From a virus, in IMG/VR virus record IMGVR_UViG_3300044591_002313, positions 1 to 51,801 of that record: DNA of 51,801 nt; one strand, written 5' to 3'. The notes under the pieces were generated by a model. That model had not been told where the DNA came from. It made no database searches and saw nothing but the letters and a program-made list of their open reading frames with translations. Of this stretch, positions 41,549-50,527 are shown piece after piece. The translations under genes were made by a program, and so were the position numbers. Numbering within the stretch: position 1 is the first letter of the stretch; each line of letters starts with the position of its first letter.

Positions 41549-41676
41549 CTGCCAGACTTGAATTTTTTTTTCGTCTTGCCGTCCTTTTTGCCGAAAATTT
41601 TGTTGTAATTTTTCTCCCAAGTTTTGTAATCAACACTCTTAGGTCGAGTACGAGAACCCTTTCCATTTTCGCTCAT
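41545..41676 (-). CDS. Small conserved phage protein (SENGKGxxxRP...IFGKK), 43 aa
   Basis: A short frame starting directly after the TAA of the DNA glycosylase gene (TAAATG). The protein begins MSENGKGSRTRP and has a YKTWEKNYNKIFGKKDGK stretch and a basic tail; I recognise this NGKG...W..I.FGKK type from many phages. A longer, unrelated frame on the same strand (41481-41666) overlaps it and is rejected. Function unknown. Confidence 0.75.
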   Translation of the reverse strand: MSENGKGSRTRPKSVDYKTWEKNYNKIFGKKDGKTKKKFKSGS

Positions 41677-42381
41677 TTAATCCTCCAGAACAAAACTCCA
41701 GTACCTGCTATCTTCCTTCTTTTGCAATGCATCCCAATAAATAGAACGAGCAATATATGAAGGAATTTTATTTTTACCACAATTAACCATCCAGTGACGC
41801 TCCATCTTCTTATACGAATTAGTGCCAGATCGACTCTTATTATATTTCAGATGTTCCATATCGTAAAGGCGAAGTTGATGAACGTCACCACACAATACTC
41901 TAGCCTCATTAGGATGAATCATTTCTAGAGCAAAACTAACCTTCGCCAAACCAATGCCATTAATTTTTTCTACAATAGCATCACGTTTCTTAACATGACC
42001 CTTTTTGGAAGTAAAATAGAAATCTTTAGGATTGGCCCAAAACTTAGTAGCAAAATCCCAAATATAAGTTGTACGATTATTGTGTAGTCCTACTCCGCTC
42101 TTGTGAAGTTTTTCTCGCAAGACTTCTTTGTCATCTACCCATTCATTAAAGTTTTTAATAGCGCTGTATCCTGAACAATTGCCCTTCCAAGTTGTATGAA
42201 CAGAGCAATACGCAAACAGATAACGGCGGAAAATATCTTCCACATTTTGTGGACGAACGCTTTCCCAATATTCCTTGTATGCTACAACCTTATCGCGTGG
42301 AAAAGTAGCAAAGAATGTATCAGCCTTAGTCTTATCCATCGTAGTGTTCTGAACAGGAATTACGGTATTCTCAACAATCAT
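41677..42381 (-). CDS. HhH-GPD-like DNA glycosylase
   Basis: I start at the ATG at 42379-42381 (GGAG before it). The 234-residue protein has a helix-hairpin-helix KINGIGLAKVSFALEMI (139-155) followed by Asp166 in LCGDVHQLRLY, the catalytic Asp position of the HhH-GPD glycosylases. It would remove damaged or modified bases. The N-terminal domain is unusual and the Lys of bifunctional enzymes is uncertain, so the substrate cannot be named. Confidence 0.75.
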   Translation of the reverse strand: MIVENTVIPVQNTTMDKTKADTFFATFPRDKVVAYKEYWESVRPQNVEDIFRRYLFAYCSVHTTWKGNCSGYSAIKNFNEWVDDKEVLREKLHKSGVGLHNNRTTYIWDFATKFWANPKDFYFTSKKGHVKKRDAIVEKINGIGLAKVSFALEMIHPNEARVLCGDVHQLRLYDMEHLKYNKSRSGTNSYKKMERHWMVNCGKNKIPSYIARSIYWDALQKKEDSRYWSFVLED

Positions 42382-42408
42382 GGTTTTCTCCAAAAGTGTG
42401 TGCTAGCG

Positions 42409-42437
42409 ATTCTACACTATCGTATATCGCTTGTCAA
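42409..42437 (-). promoter_or_regulatory. Sigma-70 promoter for the DNA glycosylase
   Basis: TTGACA (42432-42437), a 17-base spacer and TAGAAT (42409-42414) on the minus strand, 28 bases before the glycosylase ATG. The -35 lies at the end of the sulfotransferase gene. Confidence 0.85.
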
Positions 42438-43057
42438 GGCTCGTATCCAAAAAACTCAAAATCTCTCCTATAGATTTCGCATATTCTGCTTATCTGCGAA
42501 TTATTTAGCATATCCTTGGTGAACATTGGTTTGGATTGATTTAGTTTAGGTAGAGGCTCATGTTCGATAAATATTTTTTGACATAAATTTTTGTATTCCT
42601 TATCAAGATTTTCTAGTCTGAAGATATAGTCAATATTGAGTTGATCATTTTTTATGATACGATAATGATTATGACTCATAGGCAATGTATGTCTTTTGAT
42701 AAAAGAGTGATGACCACCATATAAATCATAATCATATTGATCGTTAGAAATAATATTCAGAACATAATCAACTGATGATTTCTCATTGTTTATCAAACAA
42801 AAATCACAAAAAAAGTTGATAGAAGATATAAATCTGTCTATTGGATTCCTAATCACAGTAAACTTAAAACATGAATTCCATATAGGTAATTCACAAATAT
42901 AATGTAAATTGTATGTGAGATTCTCATTCTTTAAGTTATTATGTGGAATAATAATATGACTATATTTAGTCAATATCTTTTTGAAAGATGTGTTTGCACA
43001 CTTATTTATGGCTATATATATTACAGATATGTTTTTATACAGATCTGGTTGTCCCAT
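42434..43057 (-). CDS. Sulfotransferase-family protein
   Basis: The 207-residue protein has the PAPS-binding elements of the sulfotransferase family: YIAINKCANTSFKKIL (14-29, the 5'-phosphosulfate loop) and FTVIRNPIDRFISS (3'-phosphate binding, Arg and Ser). It ends with the family pattern RRDFEFFGY. It would transfer sulfate to a sugar or lipid. It overlaps the ligase gene by 23 bases and lies near glycan genes. Confidence 0.8.
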   Translation of the reverse strand: MGQPDLYKNISVIYIAINKCANTSFKKILTKYSHIIIPHNNLKNENLTYNLHYICELPIWNSCFKFTVIRNPIDRFISSINFFCDFCLINNEKSSVDYVLNIISNDQYDYDLYGGHHSFIKRHTLPMSHNHYRIIKNDQLNIDYIFRLENLDKEYKNLCQKIFIEHEPLPKLNQSKPMFTKDMLNNSQISRICEIYRRDFEFFGYEP

Positions 43058-44351
43058 GTAACACTTTGAATGTCGGAAATCTTAAACTAATACCGCCATC
43101 TTGATTTTTTGTTTCTTCAAAATATTGTACAGTAATGATTTTCCCAAGAATTTTAGATGGATTGCAATAAAACTCCTGTCTTTGATCAATAGAGAAGCCA
43201 CTACCAACACGAACAATATGGTCTTTGTGTTTAATCATCACGCAAGAAAGCATAGTTTCCTCATGCTCTTTGCCATTCAATACATAGCGAAATGGTCCCA
43301 TTTCAACATCAACTACTGCATATTCATCGTCGAAGAAGTTTTTAAACTTGAGAAGGTCTTTGGATCGCTTGCCTTTATATGGCTCATCAGCACGAAGCAT
43401 TAGACCCTCCCATCCATCGTTTTTTGCCGTAACAGACCATTCAGCAAAATGTTCGTCATCTTTAATTAGTTCTTGATACAGAACAGTGAGGCACGGACAC
43501 TCGTTCTTTTTCATAACTTCATTCAGATTAGCAAAACGAATAGAATATGGCTTATTTTTTTCGCCCTTCTTGCTATAAAATTCATCGTGAGAGATCATAT
43601 CAAAAATTTTATATGACGGATTAGGAATGGTATGATCCTTCTTTTTCAGTTGTTTCATAACCCCCTGAAAATCTTCATTACCTTCATCATCCACAAGACA
43701 AAGTTCTCCATCAAATACTACATCCTTAACACCAAGAGCCTTAATGCCATCAGCGACAACGCCAAGAGTATCAAACTCTTTTCCTGTGCGGGAATAGAAG
43801 GTAACATTACTATCAGTATCGACAATAGCGATACATCTAGCACCGTCAATCTTTCTAGAAACATACCACCCGTCCTTCCAACTTACAAGTTTAGGTTCGT
43901 ATTTATCTGCCAGAGCAACACTAAATTCTGGAATATGGTCAGCAATAGCCTTGTTGATAATCTTGTCACCAGCACGGGTTTTCAAATCTTTATCAATAAT
44001 ACAGTAAATGAGTTCTTCGATATTGTTTTTATTTGAATGACTGTCAATAAAAGTGTGAACTGCCCCAATAGCATCGTGACCAGTAATTTTGCGACTCTTT
44101 AGGTCATCTAGCAGATCAAAAAAATTCTTATAGGACTTTCCTCTCAAAGAGTTTTTCTTCTTGAGATTATCACTTGTGACATTATATTGCCAAAGAGGAT
44201 GATAGGTATAGAGTAGAATTTTCTTAGCAAAACTTGCAGCCTCAGAATTATGATTACAATAATCATCAATAATTTCTTGCTTATCAATAGTGCTGCTCGT
44301 AGCACGAAGATCACTAACCATATTCCAAACATAATTAAAATCGTGAATCAT
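43035..44351 (-). CDS. ATP-dependent DNA ligase
   Basis: The 438-residue protein has the nucleotidyltransferase motifs: RKIDGAR (Lys167 as the adenylated residue), YSRTGKEF, FDGELCLV (Glu216), EGLMLRADEPYKGKRS and LLKFKNFFDDEYAVV. A helical N-terminal domain and a C-terminal OB fold are both present. It seals nicks during phage replication or repair. It has the strongest promoter in the window and an AGGAGG site before the start. Confidence 0.9.
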   Translation of the reverse strand: MIHDFNYVWNMVSDLRATSSTIDKQEIIDDYCNHNSEAASFAKKILLYTYHPLWQYNVTSDNLKKKNSLRGKSYKNFFDLLDDLKSRKITGHDAIGAVHTFIDSHSNKNNIEELIYCIIDKDLKTRAGDKIINKAIADHIPEFSVALADKYEPKLVSWKDGWYVSRKIDGARCIAIVDTDSNVTFYSRTGKEFDTLGVVADGIKALGVKDVVFDGELCLVDDEGNEDFQGVMKQLKKKDHTIPNPSYKIFDMISHDEFYSKKGEKNKPYSIRFANLNEVMKKNECPCLTVLYQELIKDDEHFAEWSVTAKNDGWEGLMLRADEPYKGKRSKDLLKFKNFFDDEYAVVDVEMGPFRYVLNGKEHEETMLSCVMIKHKDHIVRVGSGFSIDQRQEFYCNPSKILGKIITVQYFEETKNQDGGISLRFPTFKVLHGTTRSV

Positions 44352-44376
44352 CCAAATAGCCTCCTGTGTTCAGCGT

Positions 44377-44405
44377 AGTATAACATACGCTGGTCCCGTT
44401 GTCAA
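44377..44405 (-). promoter_or_regulatory. Sigma-70 promoter for DNA ligase
   Basis: TTGACA (44400-44405), a 17-base spacer and TATACT (44377-44382) on the minus strand, 25 bases before the ligase start. Confidence 0.88.
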
Positions 44406-44430
44406 GTATCGTCATTCCGTATTCGATTCT

Positions 44431-44628
44431 TTAACCAATCGCTGTTGGGGTTTTATCTATATTATCAATACTAACTGATAATTGATTTATTACTTGATTA
44501 ACAGTATTGTAAAGTTGTTCATATTTCTGTTCCGCTACGCTCGCACGGTGTAATTCGTATTGAACATCCAATTCTAACTGTTTAACTCTATTTACTAAAA
44601 ACTCTATGGTTTTTTGTTCTTCTAACAT
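44431..44628 (-). CDS. Small coiled-coil protein, 65 aa
   Basis: Mostly one heptad-rich helix (EFLVNRVKQLELDVQYELHRASVAEQKYEQLY). Its AGGAG ribosome site overlaps the start codon of the divergent deacetylase gene. Function unknown. Confidence 0.55.
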   Translation of the reverse strand: MLEEQKTIEFLVNRVKQLELDVQYELHRASVAEQKYEQLYNTVNQVINQLSVSIDNIDKTPTAIG

Positions 44629-44639
44629 ATAAATCTCCT

Positions 44640-45392
44640 ATGAAAAGTTTGCCGGTTTTAATGTACCATGATATTCATAATCAAATATATAATCAATATA
44701 TGGTTGTGCATCCAAACAAATTTTATCATGATATGCAATACATTAAAAATAATTTTACTACAATATGTATCAATGATCTTCTAAATTATATTTATCATGG
44801 TGTTCCGTTACCGCCCAAATGTATTATGATCACTTTTGATGACGCATATAGCGGGGTATACCGCCATGCATACAATATATTAACAGATCTAAAAATGAAA
44901 GCAACGGTCTCCGTCATTGTAAAAAGAATAAATAATCCAACCGTCTACGAAATTAAAAAATTAAATTGGTTACAAATGAAAGAAATGTATGATTCTGGAT
45001 ATATTGATTTTCAAAGTCACTCATATGATATGCATGAACCACAATCTATAAACGTAAACCAAAGAGTTGGCTGTTTAATTAAAGATGGTGAGGACATAGA
45101 TCAATATGCTAAAAAATTTATAGAAGATTATCTTTGATCTAAACAAGAGATAGAAAATAATATTCATAATAATGTTTTGGCATATTTTTATCCTTATGGT
45201 AAATATAATATATTATCGGAAGAAATATTAAAACATATACCTTCTTGTTCTATGTCTTTTTCTTGCGATAGTACAATATATAAACAACCTAATGTTATTA
45301 TTCCTAATGATTCTTCAACATTATGGGCTATAGATAGACTATCAGTATCTTATGATACCGTATTATCTAAACTTAAATATCTTAAATATTAA
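44640..45392 (+). pseudogene. Polysaccharide deacetylase (NodB) interrupted by an in-frame TGA
   Basis: One frame runs from the ATG at 44640 to TAA at 45390-45392, broken only by TGA at 45135-45137. Before it lie NodB motifs LPVLMYHDI, MITFDDAYSG (metal Asp) and FQSHSYDMH (SHxxxH). After it, without a frame change, come AYFYPYGKYN and the normal C-terminal part. Full length would be about 250 residues. TGA is used as a genuine stop elsewhere here, so this is a nonsense mutation, readthrough or a base error. There is no Shine-Dalgarno site before the ATG. Confidence 0.7.
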
Positions 45393-45631
45393 ATAACAAT
45401 ATTATTATAACGAGCATTTTCCTCTTCTGTCCAAGCACGAGGAGTAAATACTCCTGTCGTTTTATTCAATACTCCAGTAACATCATTTAGTTTTGCTAAA
45501 ACTACTTCTTCATATGTCACAATATTTCCGTATCTAATTTCTTCTTCTGGTGTCCATTCCCTAGGGGTAAAAACATCAGTTTCTGTGTCTAATGTTCCCG
45601 TTATACCTTTTAATCTAGCTAGTACTATCAT
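45389..45631 (-). CDS. Two-repeat small protein, 80 aa
   Basis: The protein consists of two copies of one unit of about 35 residues, about 3-38 and 44-79, each with A[RK]LxxxTGxL, VFTPRxWTxEE, and ends in RYxNIV. The origin is an internal duplication. Its stop shares TTAA with the end of the deacetylase frame. I know no function; a fibre or tail-tip role is possible given the similar size of phage repeat modules. Confidence 0.6.
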   Translation of the reverse strand: MIVLARLKGITGTLDTETDVFTPREWTPEEEIRYGNIVTYEEVVLAKLNDVTGVLNKTTGVFTPRAWTEEENARYNNIVI

Positions 45632-45643
45632 TAATTTGTCTCC

Positions 45644-47947
45644 TTATTTAGATATTAATTCTATTTTAGCCATATTTTTCTTTATGTCAAGATTATGATC
45701 GTCAAAATATCGATTTAATGGTGGATTAATTGTTTCATTATTATTATTTCTCCACCAGCTACTTTCATGTAAATGTATAAAATGACAATCATGAATACCG
45801 TTACCCAACTGTATTCCATACCCTAAAATCTCTTCTGCTGTCAATTTTTTGTCATAATCTGATCCATAATAGTATGTATTGGGTAAAAGATTAATCATTG
45901 ATTGAAATTGATATTTTAGGTACACATCCGTTATACAAAGCGGACCTGCGGATTTTAAAATTTTAGTATATGCTGGGTTAAACGTGCAATATTCTTTATA
46001 ATCAACTGGGTCATGATAGTCTATAATATGTAATAATATTTGTTTAATAAAATTGTTTTGTTTTTCAGCAGCAATAAATGCATTATTGATTATTAATGGA
46101 TAATATTTATCAACAAATGCTTCATGCTTTTTTGTATTTATAAAAGAACATGGGTAATTTAATATATCGTTTACTGGTTTTAGACATATCGAATCTAAGT
46201 CTATGTATATACCGCCATAATGGTATATTAATAATAAACGTATAAAATCTATTTGTTGGATGATATGCTCTATTCCTGAATTATAATAATGAAACATTTC
46301 CGGATAAAACTCTTCAATAAACTTTAATATGTCGCTATCTTTCCATAATTTATATTCGTAGTCTGGATGATTATCTATCACGCTTTGCTGCATTAGCTTA
46401 AGATGATCTGGAATATTTTCATCTCTCCATAACTGATGAATGATTTTTGGAACGCATATAGATTGATAATCTTCACTTATTTCAAAAGCATCTGATCTAG
46501 AAGTTATGCCATGCTCGCCCTTATGTTGTATTACTGATGACAGAGGTGACAAAATAGTAATCTGATTCTTAACACACAATGAGTTAAGACCCCAATCCCA
46601 GCCGTTGAAAAATGGTCTAGGATCTAATTTGGGGTTGGTCCCATAATTATTAGATGTCTCTATTACTTGATCCACAGACCCAGGCATAGACTCATAATCT
46701 GTAACAGATTTGCGAACTAATTCTTTGTAAATACTCTTATGAAAAAATATGTTAATACCACCAATGGACTTTTTGATGTTATATCTTTTATTTGTTGAAA
46801 TGATAGGGTGTCCAACACGTCCATTGTTAAATTTGCCATTGAAGCCTGTCACAATACAAAGAGAAGAAGAATATTCTTGATAAACATTTAACAATGATGA
46901 CAGCCAGTTTGGAGAAATTTCCGTATCCGCATCCAGATTTAATAAATACTCTACATTTAGCAAATATAATATGTCCCAACCAATAGCTAAACTGTTTGCT
47001 ATACCCTTATTAATAGACTTATGTACAATAATATGATCATAATTAAGATCGATTTGTATTTTTTCTCTGCTGGCATCATCGATTATGATAAAAATCATAT
47101 CTTTTGGAATAAAGCTTTTATTGATTTGTTGGATTGTTTCATTAAGTAATTTTGTTCTACCATAACATCCTATTACGCATCCAAACTTATACTGTTTATT
47201 GAAATCCCCATGGAGTTCTATTGTTAGATTTTGGCTAGGAACTCTAATATTATTGCCAATATAACTAGGAATTTTTTTTCCTTCCCAATCATGTTTACAA
47301 ATTGGTTTATTTAATATACATACCAAGCCTTCAGGACAAAGATAAAAAGAAGAAAAATAATCAGCGGGGTGCCAAATTTCTATATTTTTATTTTGAGTGA
47401 GCAAGCGATTATAAATTAACTGTATTGCTTTTTTAGTAATATAGAAACATTGATTCCCCCATGGAGCCCTTTTACATAACGATGCTGTCTTTTTTTTGAT
47501 GTAATATATTTCTTTTAAAGTTGCACCATAGGAATGTTTTGAATTATTCTTTTGTTTGTTTGATATTTCATGCATTAATAGCATTTGTAAATTGGGAAAC
47601 TCTTGCTTTGCTTGATGGATTTTAGTTAAAATTTCTTCTTTGTTTTTTGCTATATTCTCTATATCGTCTTCCATAATTATACATTCTTCAATGTTATTAT
47701 TTAATATATACTTAAACAATTGGTAAAAAGATATAGCACAAGCAATTTCTCCATTACTTAATGACCTATTAAAAAATTTATGACATTTTTTATCATTGTA
47801 TTGGAATTCTAATAAATTATGATTAACAAAATTTTTATCATATGCCGACCAAAAATCAATGTCTAGACCAAGGCCATTGCACCATTGATCAATCATATAA
47901 TTTTTACGGTCACTGGCTCTTTCAAGATTAATGCAAAATATTTTCAT
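45644..47947 (-). CDS. Three-domain glycosyltransferase (GT25 + GT2 + GT32-like)
   Basis: In 767 residues three sugar transferase domains follow each other: GT25-like (1-230; MKIFCINLERASDRKNY, IIMEDDIE, APWGNQCFYITKKA), GT2 (about 250-480; FGCVIGCYGRTKLL, IIIDDASR, LLNLDADTEISPNW) and a glycosyltransferase-sugar-binding DXD domain (about 500-720; IHQLWRDENIP, DFIRLLLIYHYGG, IYIDLDSICL). Each has its acidic metal motif. It could add three sugars in sequence to one acceptor. It overlaps wecB by 20 bases. Confidence 0.85.
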   Translation of the reverse strand: MKIFCINLERASDRKNYMIDQWCNGLGLDIDFWSAYDKNFVNHNLLEFQYNDKKCHKFFNRSLSNGEIACAISFYQLFKYILNNNIEECIIMEDDIENIAKNKEEILTKIHQAKQEFPNLQMLLMHEISNKQKNNSKHSYGATLKEIYYIKKKTASLCKRAPWGNQCFYITKKAIQLIYNRLLTQNKNIEIWHPADYFSSFYLCPEGLVCILNKPICKHDWEGKKIPSYIGNNIRVPSQNLTIELHGDFNKQYKFGCVIGCYGRTKLLNETIQQINKSFIPKDMIFIIIDDASREKIQIDLNYDHIIVHKSINKGIANSLAIGWDILYLLNVEYLLNLDADTEISPNWLSSLLNVYQEYSSSLCIVTGFNGKFNNGRVGHPIISTNKRYNIKKSIGGINIFFHKSIYKELVRKSVTDYESMPGSVDQVIETSNNYGTNPKLDPRPFFNGWDWGLNSLCVKNQITILSPLSSVIQHKGEHGITSRSDAFEISEDYQSICVPKIIHQLWRDENIPDHLKLMQQSVIDNHPDYEYKLWKDSDILKFIEEFYPEMFHYYNSGIEHIIQQIDFIRLLLIYHYGGIYIDLDSICLKPVNDILNYPCSFINTKKHEAFVDKYYPLIINNAFIAAEKQNNFIKQILLHIIDYHDPVDYKEYCTFNPAYTKILKSAGPLCITDVYLKYQFQSMINLLPNTYYYGSDYDKKLTAEEILGYGIQLGNGIHDCHFIHLHESSWWRNNNNETINPPLNRYFDDHNLDIKKNMAKIELISK

Positions 47948-48986
47948 ATAGTATCTCTACTATCTTTTGTGACACATTATTCTGTCCATACATATAAGGA
48001 CAATAGTTAAATTTAATATTATGTGTTATAATTTCTATTAAGTGATTGTAAACACTAGAAGGACTTACGAGAAAACCGCAGTTATTTGCTATTATCTCTT
48101 GTCTTTCAGTATATTCTCTCATGATTAATAAGGGTTTGCCGAAACAAACCGCTTCTTCTTGAACGCCACCACTGTCTGTTATTACAAATTGACAATATTT
48201 TAACGCATTATGAAATACAATATTATCTACAAATGATATAGGATATATATATTTGTTAATCTTTGATATATTCTGTATTTTATTTTGTAGGACTGGATTG
48301 TTATTCAATGCAAAAATAATAGGATATTGAAATGTTTTTGCAAATCTTCCTATTTCTTTGAGCGCATCTTCTATAACATTATTCCAATTTTCTCTTCTAT
48401 GTAGAGTTACTAGTCCATATTTACCAACTATAAAAGGTTTATTAATTAGTTCATTATTTTTGTTGATGACATCAACTATTGAATTACCTACCATAAAAAC
48501 ATTATCTATTATTCCTTCTCTTTTTAAATTAGATTCAGCATACACAGTTGGAACAAATCGATATTCCGCGAGATAGTCAATGATATACCTGTTGGCTTCT
48601 TCTGGAAATGGAGATAGTTTTTGATGAGTTCGTAATCCTGATTCTATATGACATAATTTTATTTGTTTATGAAAAGCATACAATGCTCCAGATAATGCTG
48701 AAGAAGTATCTCCATGCACTATGATTAAATCAGGATGCCAACTATTGATATCTTGATTATCCGATAGATTTTGCAGGATCAACCCTGTTGTTTTAGGTAA
48801 GTCTATTTTGTGTGGGATATTAGGCAGCTCAACTATACCGCTATTGTCTTGTAAAAAATAATTTATATTAGGGTGTTGATTCGTTAAACAAATTTTGGTG
48901 TCAAAATATTTTGAAGCACATGCTATTATTGGATTTAATTTTATTGCTTCTGGTCTTGTTCCTAGAATAAAAAGAATCTTTTTCAT
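47928..48986 (-). CDS. wecB: UDP-N-acetylglucosamine 2-epimerase
   Basis: The 352-residue protein has the GT-B-like epimerase marks: ILGTRPEAIKLNPII, VHGDTSSALSGAL, HIESGLRTH, FPEEANRYIID, VTLHRRENW, FVITDSGGVQEEA and CGFLVSP. It makes UDP-ManNAc from UDP-GlcNAc, a precursor of ManNAc-containing glycans. It is coupled to the three-domain transferase and to the GT2 fusion upstream, so it supplies a substrate for them. Confidence 0.9.
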   Translation of the reverse strand: MKKILFILGTRPEAIKLNPIIACASKYFDTKICLTNQHPNINYFLQDNSGIVELPNIPHKIDLPKTTGLILQNLSDNQDINSWHPDLIIVHGDTSSALSGALYAFHKQIKLCHIESGLRTHQKLSPFPEEANRYIIDYLAEYRFVPTVYAESNLKREGIIDNVFMVGNSIVDVINKNNELINKPFIVGKYGLVTLHRRENWNNVIEDALKEIGRFAKTFQYPIIFALNNNPVLQNKIQNISKINKYIYPISFVDNIVFHNALKYCQFVITDSGGVQEEAVCFGKPLLIMREYTERQEIIANNCGFLVSPSSVYNHLIEIITHNIKFNYCPYMYGQNNVSQKIVEILYENILH

Positions 48987-50527
48987 TTAAATGCCTTGAT
49001 ATATTTGAAAAAACTCATAGCAAATGGAACAATATTTTTTTGTGCATCTAATCTTAGTTTTGTTGCATCGTATGGGGTCATATCTAACTTAAAATTAGTG
49101 AACCATTTGAGATCTTCTGCTCTCCAATCTTTCTGATGTAGCATACATGGTTTGCCTAGTAGGGCAGATATAAATATTGGATGGATTTGCGAAGAATATA
49201 CTTTACTAACCTGATTAATCAAATGTAAAAATTGAGTTAGTCCAAAAAAAGGAATTTCTGTAAAAACATTATTGTCTGCTACTCTAACTGAGATATATTC
49301 AGTACTATTAGGCTTAATCAGATCTGGATGCCAAATATCGTGTACCAATAATTCTGTTTTTAAAGAATCGTGTTGTGCTTTGGGCATAGCAGCAAATAGT
49401 TGCAAAACATCTCCGCAAGGTCTTTCGCATGAAAATCCGTTCCTGAAAAATTCTTCATGACTTTTTGCTCCCCTAGGAACTATACACAGAGACATGTTTT
49501 TGTTTTTTATCATAGTATTAGCATGATTAATCTCCGACTGTTTCGATAAACCCACACCAAAATATAGAATATTTCTAAAATCTGCATTATATTTTTGATT
49601 AGCATTTTCTATATGATTAAAAGTAGTTCCTCCAAATATTAATAAGTTATTTTTTTCTTTAGGATCAAAAGATAAAAATGGAAAATAATTTTGTAATAAA
49701 TAGTCTGTGGCTACATCTCCTAGATTATTTTGAATATCCCAATAATATTTATTACATTTTAAGTGCGTACTAGGTAGAACCGAATACTTTAAAGCATAAG
49801 CCTGCTCAGACTGAGACAAGATTTCTGTAAAATAGAATAATGCAATAACTCTTTCGATATGACTTCTGTGAAATAAATCCATACCCAAGTGAAATTGACT
49901 GCTAGTTTTTTGATGATAATAAACCCTATTTCTAATACATCCACCCATACCAAGACCACTATTGTGTATAGCATGACCCAGAATATCGTCCTCTGCTCCC
50001 CATCCAGGCTTATCAAATGGATAAAATTCTGGAAAAGGAAGATTATCAAGAATATATTTTCTAAAAATACCATATTGAGAAAATGCCACTTTATTACGCC
50101 AATTCAAAATGTCATTGTGACTTATCCCATATTCTCTGTTAGATATATTCTCCATGTTATCAGAATATGAATAACAATCATATCCAATAAATGCATAGTT
50201 TGGGTTATTCTCCATAAAGTTTATCATACTATAAATAGAATTTCTTATAGGAATAATATCGCAATCTAATAGCAAAATATATGGATATTGTGCTTTTCGA
50301 ATCATCTGATTTCTAGCAATGGAATTACCGCTGTTTTTTTGATCAAATATTACATGTATATTATTTGTTTGAATATTTTGAAGATATTCTACAGATCCAT
50401 CCGACGATGCTTGATCATAGATAATAATTTCATATGGAAGTATTCCCTCTAAATCATTTATAATTAGAGGTATTGTTTGTTCGATAATATCTTTACAATT
50501 CCAGTTTAATATACATATACTAATCAT
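48983..50527 (-). CDS. GT2 glycosyltransferase fused to a polysaccharide pyruvyltransferase-like domain
   Basis: Residues 1-245 are a GT2 domain (ISICILNWNCKDIIE, IIIYDQASSDGS, LLLDCDIIP, GWGAEDDILGHAI). From about 265, NKYYWDIQNNLGDVATDYLL, NLLIFGGTTF, GVGLSKQ and FISALLGKPC read as a polysaccharide pyruvyltransferase-like region, with its NxGD start. Ketal pyruvylation caps sugars in capsules. The second call is weaker than the first. Overlaps both neighbours. Confidence 0.7.
   Translation of the reverse strand: MISICILNWNCKDIIEQTIPLIINDLEGILPYEIIIYDQASSDGSVEYLQNIQTNNIHVIFDQKNSGNSIARNQMIRKAQYPYILLLDCDIIPIRNSIYSMINFMENNPNYAFIGYDCYSYSDNMENISNREYGISHNDILNWRNKVAFSQYGIFRKYILDNLPFPEFYPFDKPGWGAEDDILGHAIHNSGLGMGGCIRNRVYYHQKTSSQFHLGMDLFHRSHIERVIALFYFTEILSQSEQAYALKYSVLPSTHLKCNKYYWDIQNNLGDVATDYLLQNYFPFLSFDPKEKNNLLIFGGTTFNHIENANQKYNADFRNILYFGVGLSKQSEINHANTMIKNKNMSLCIVPRGAKSHEEFFRNGFSCERPCGDVLQLFAAMPKAQHDSLKTELLVHDIWHPDLIKPNSTEYISVRVADNNVFTEIPFFGLTQFLHLINQVSKVYSSQIHPIFISALLGKPCMLHQKDWRAEDLKWFTNFKLDMTPYDATKLRLDAQKNIVPFAMSFFKYIKAFK

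Noticed and set aside
41481-41666. Minus-strand frame of 61 codons
   Set aside because: It overlaps the better-supported 43-residue gene in another frame and runs across a consensus promoter.
45135-45137. TGA read as tryptophan genome-wide
   Set aside because: Many genes end at TGA, often in ATGA overlaps, and tryptophan is encoded by TGG throughout, so a code change is not supported.
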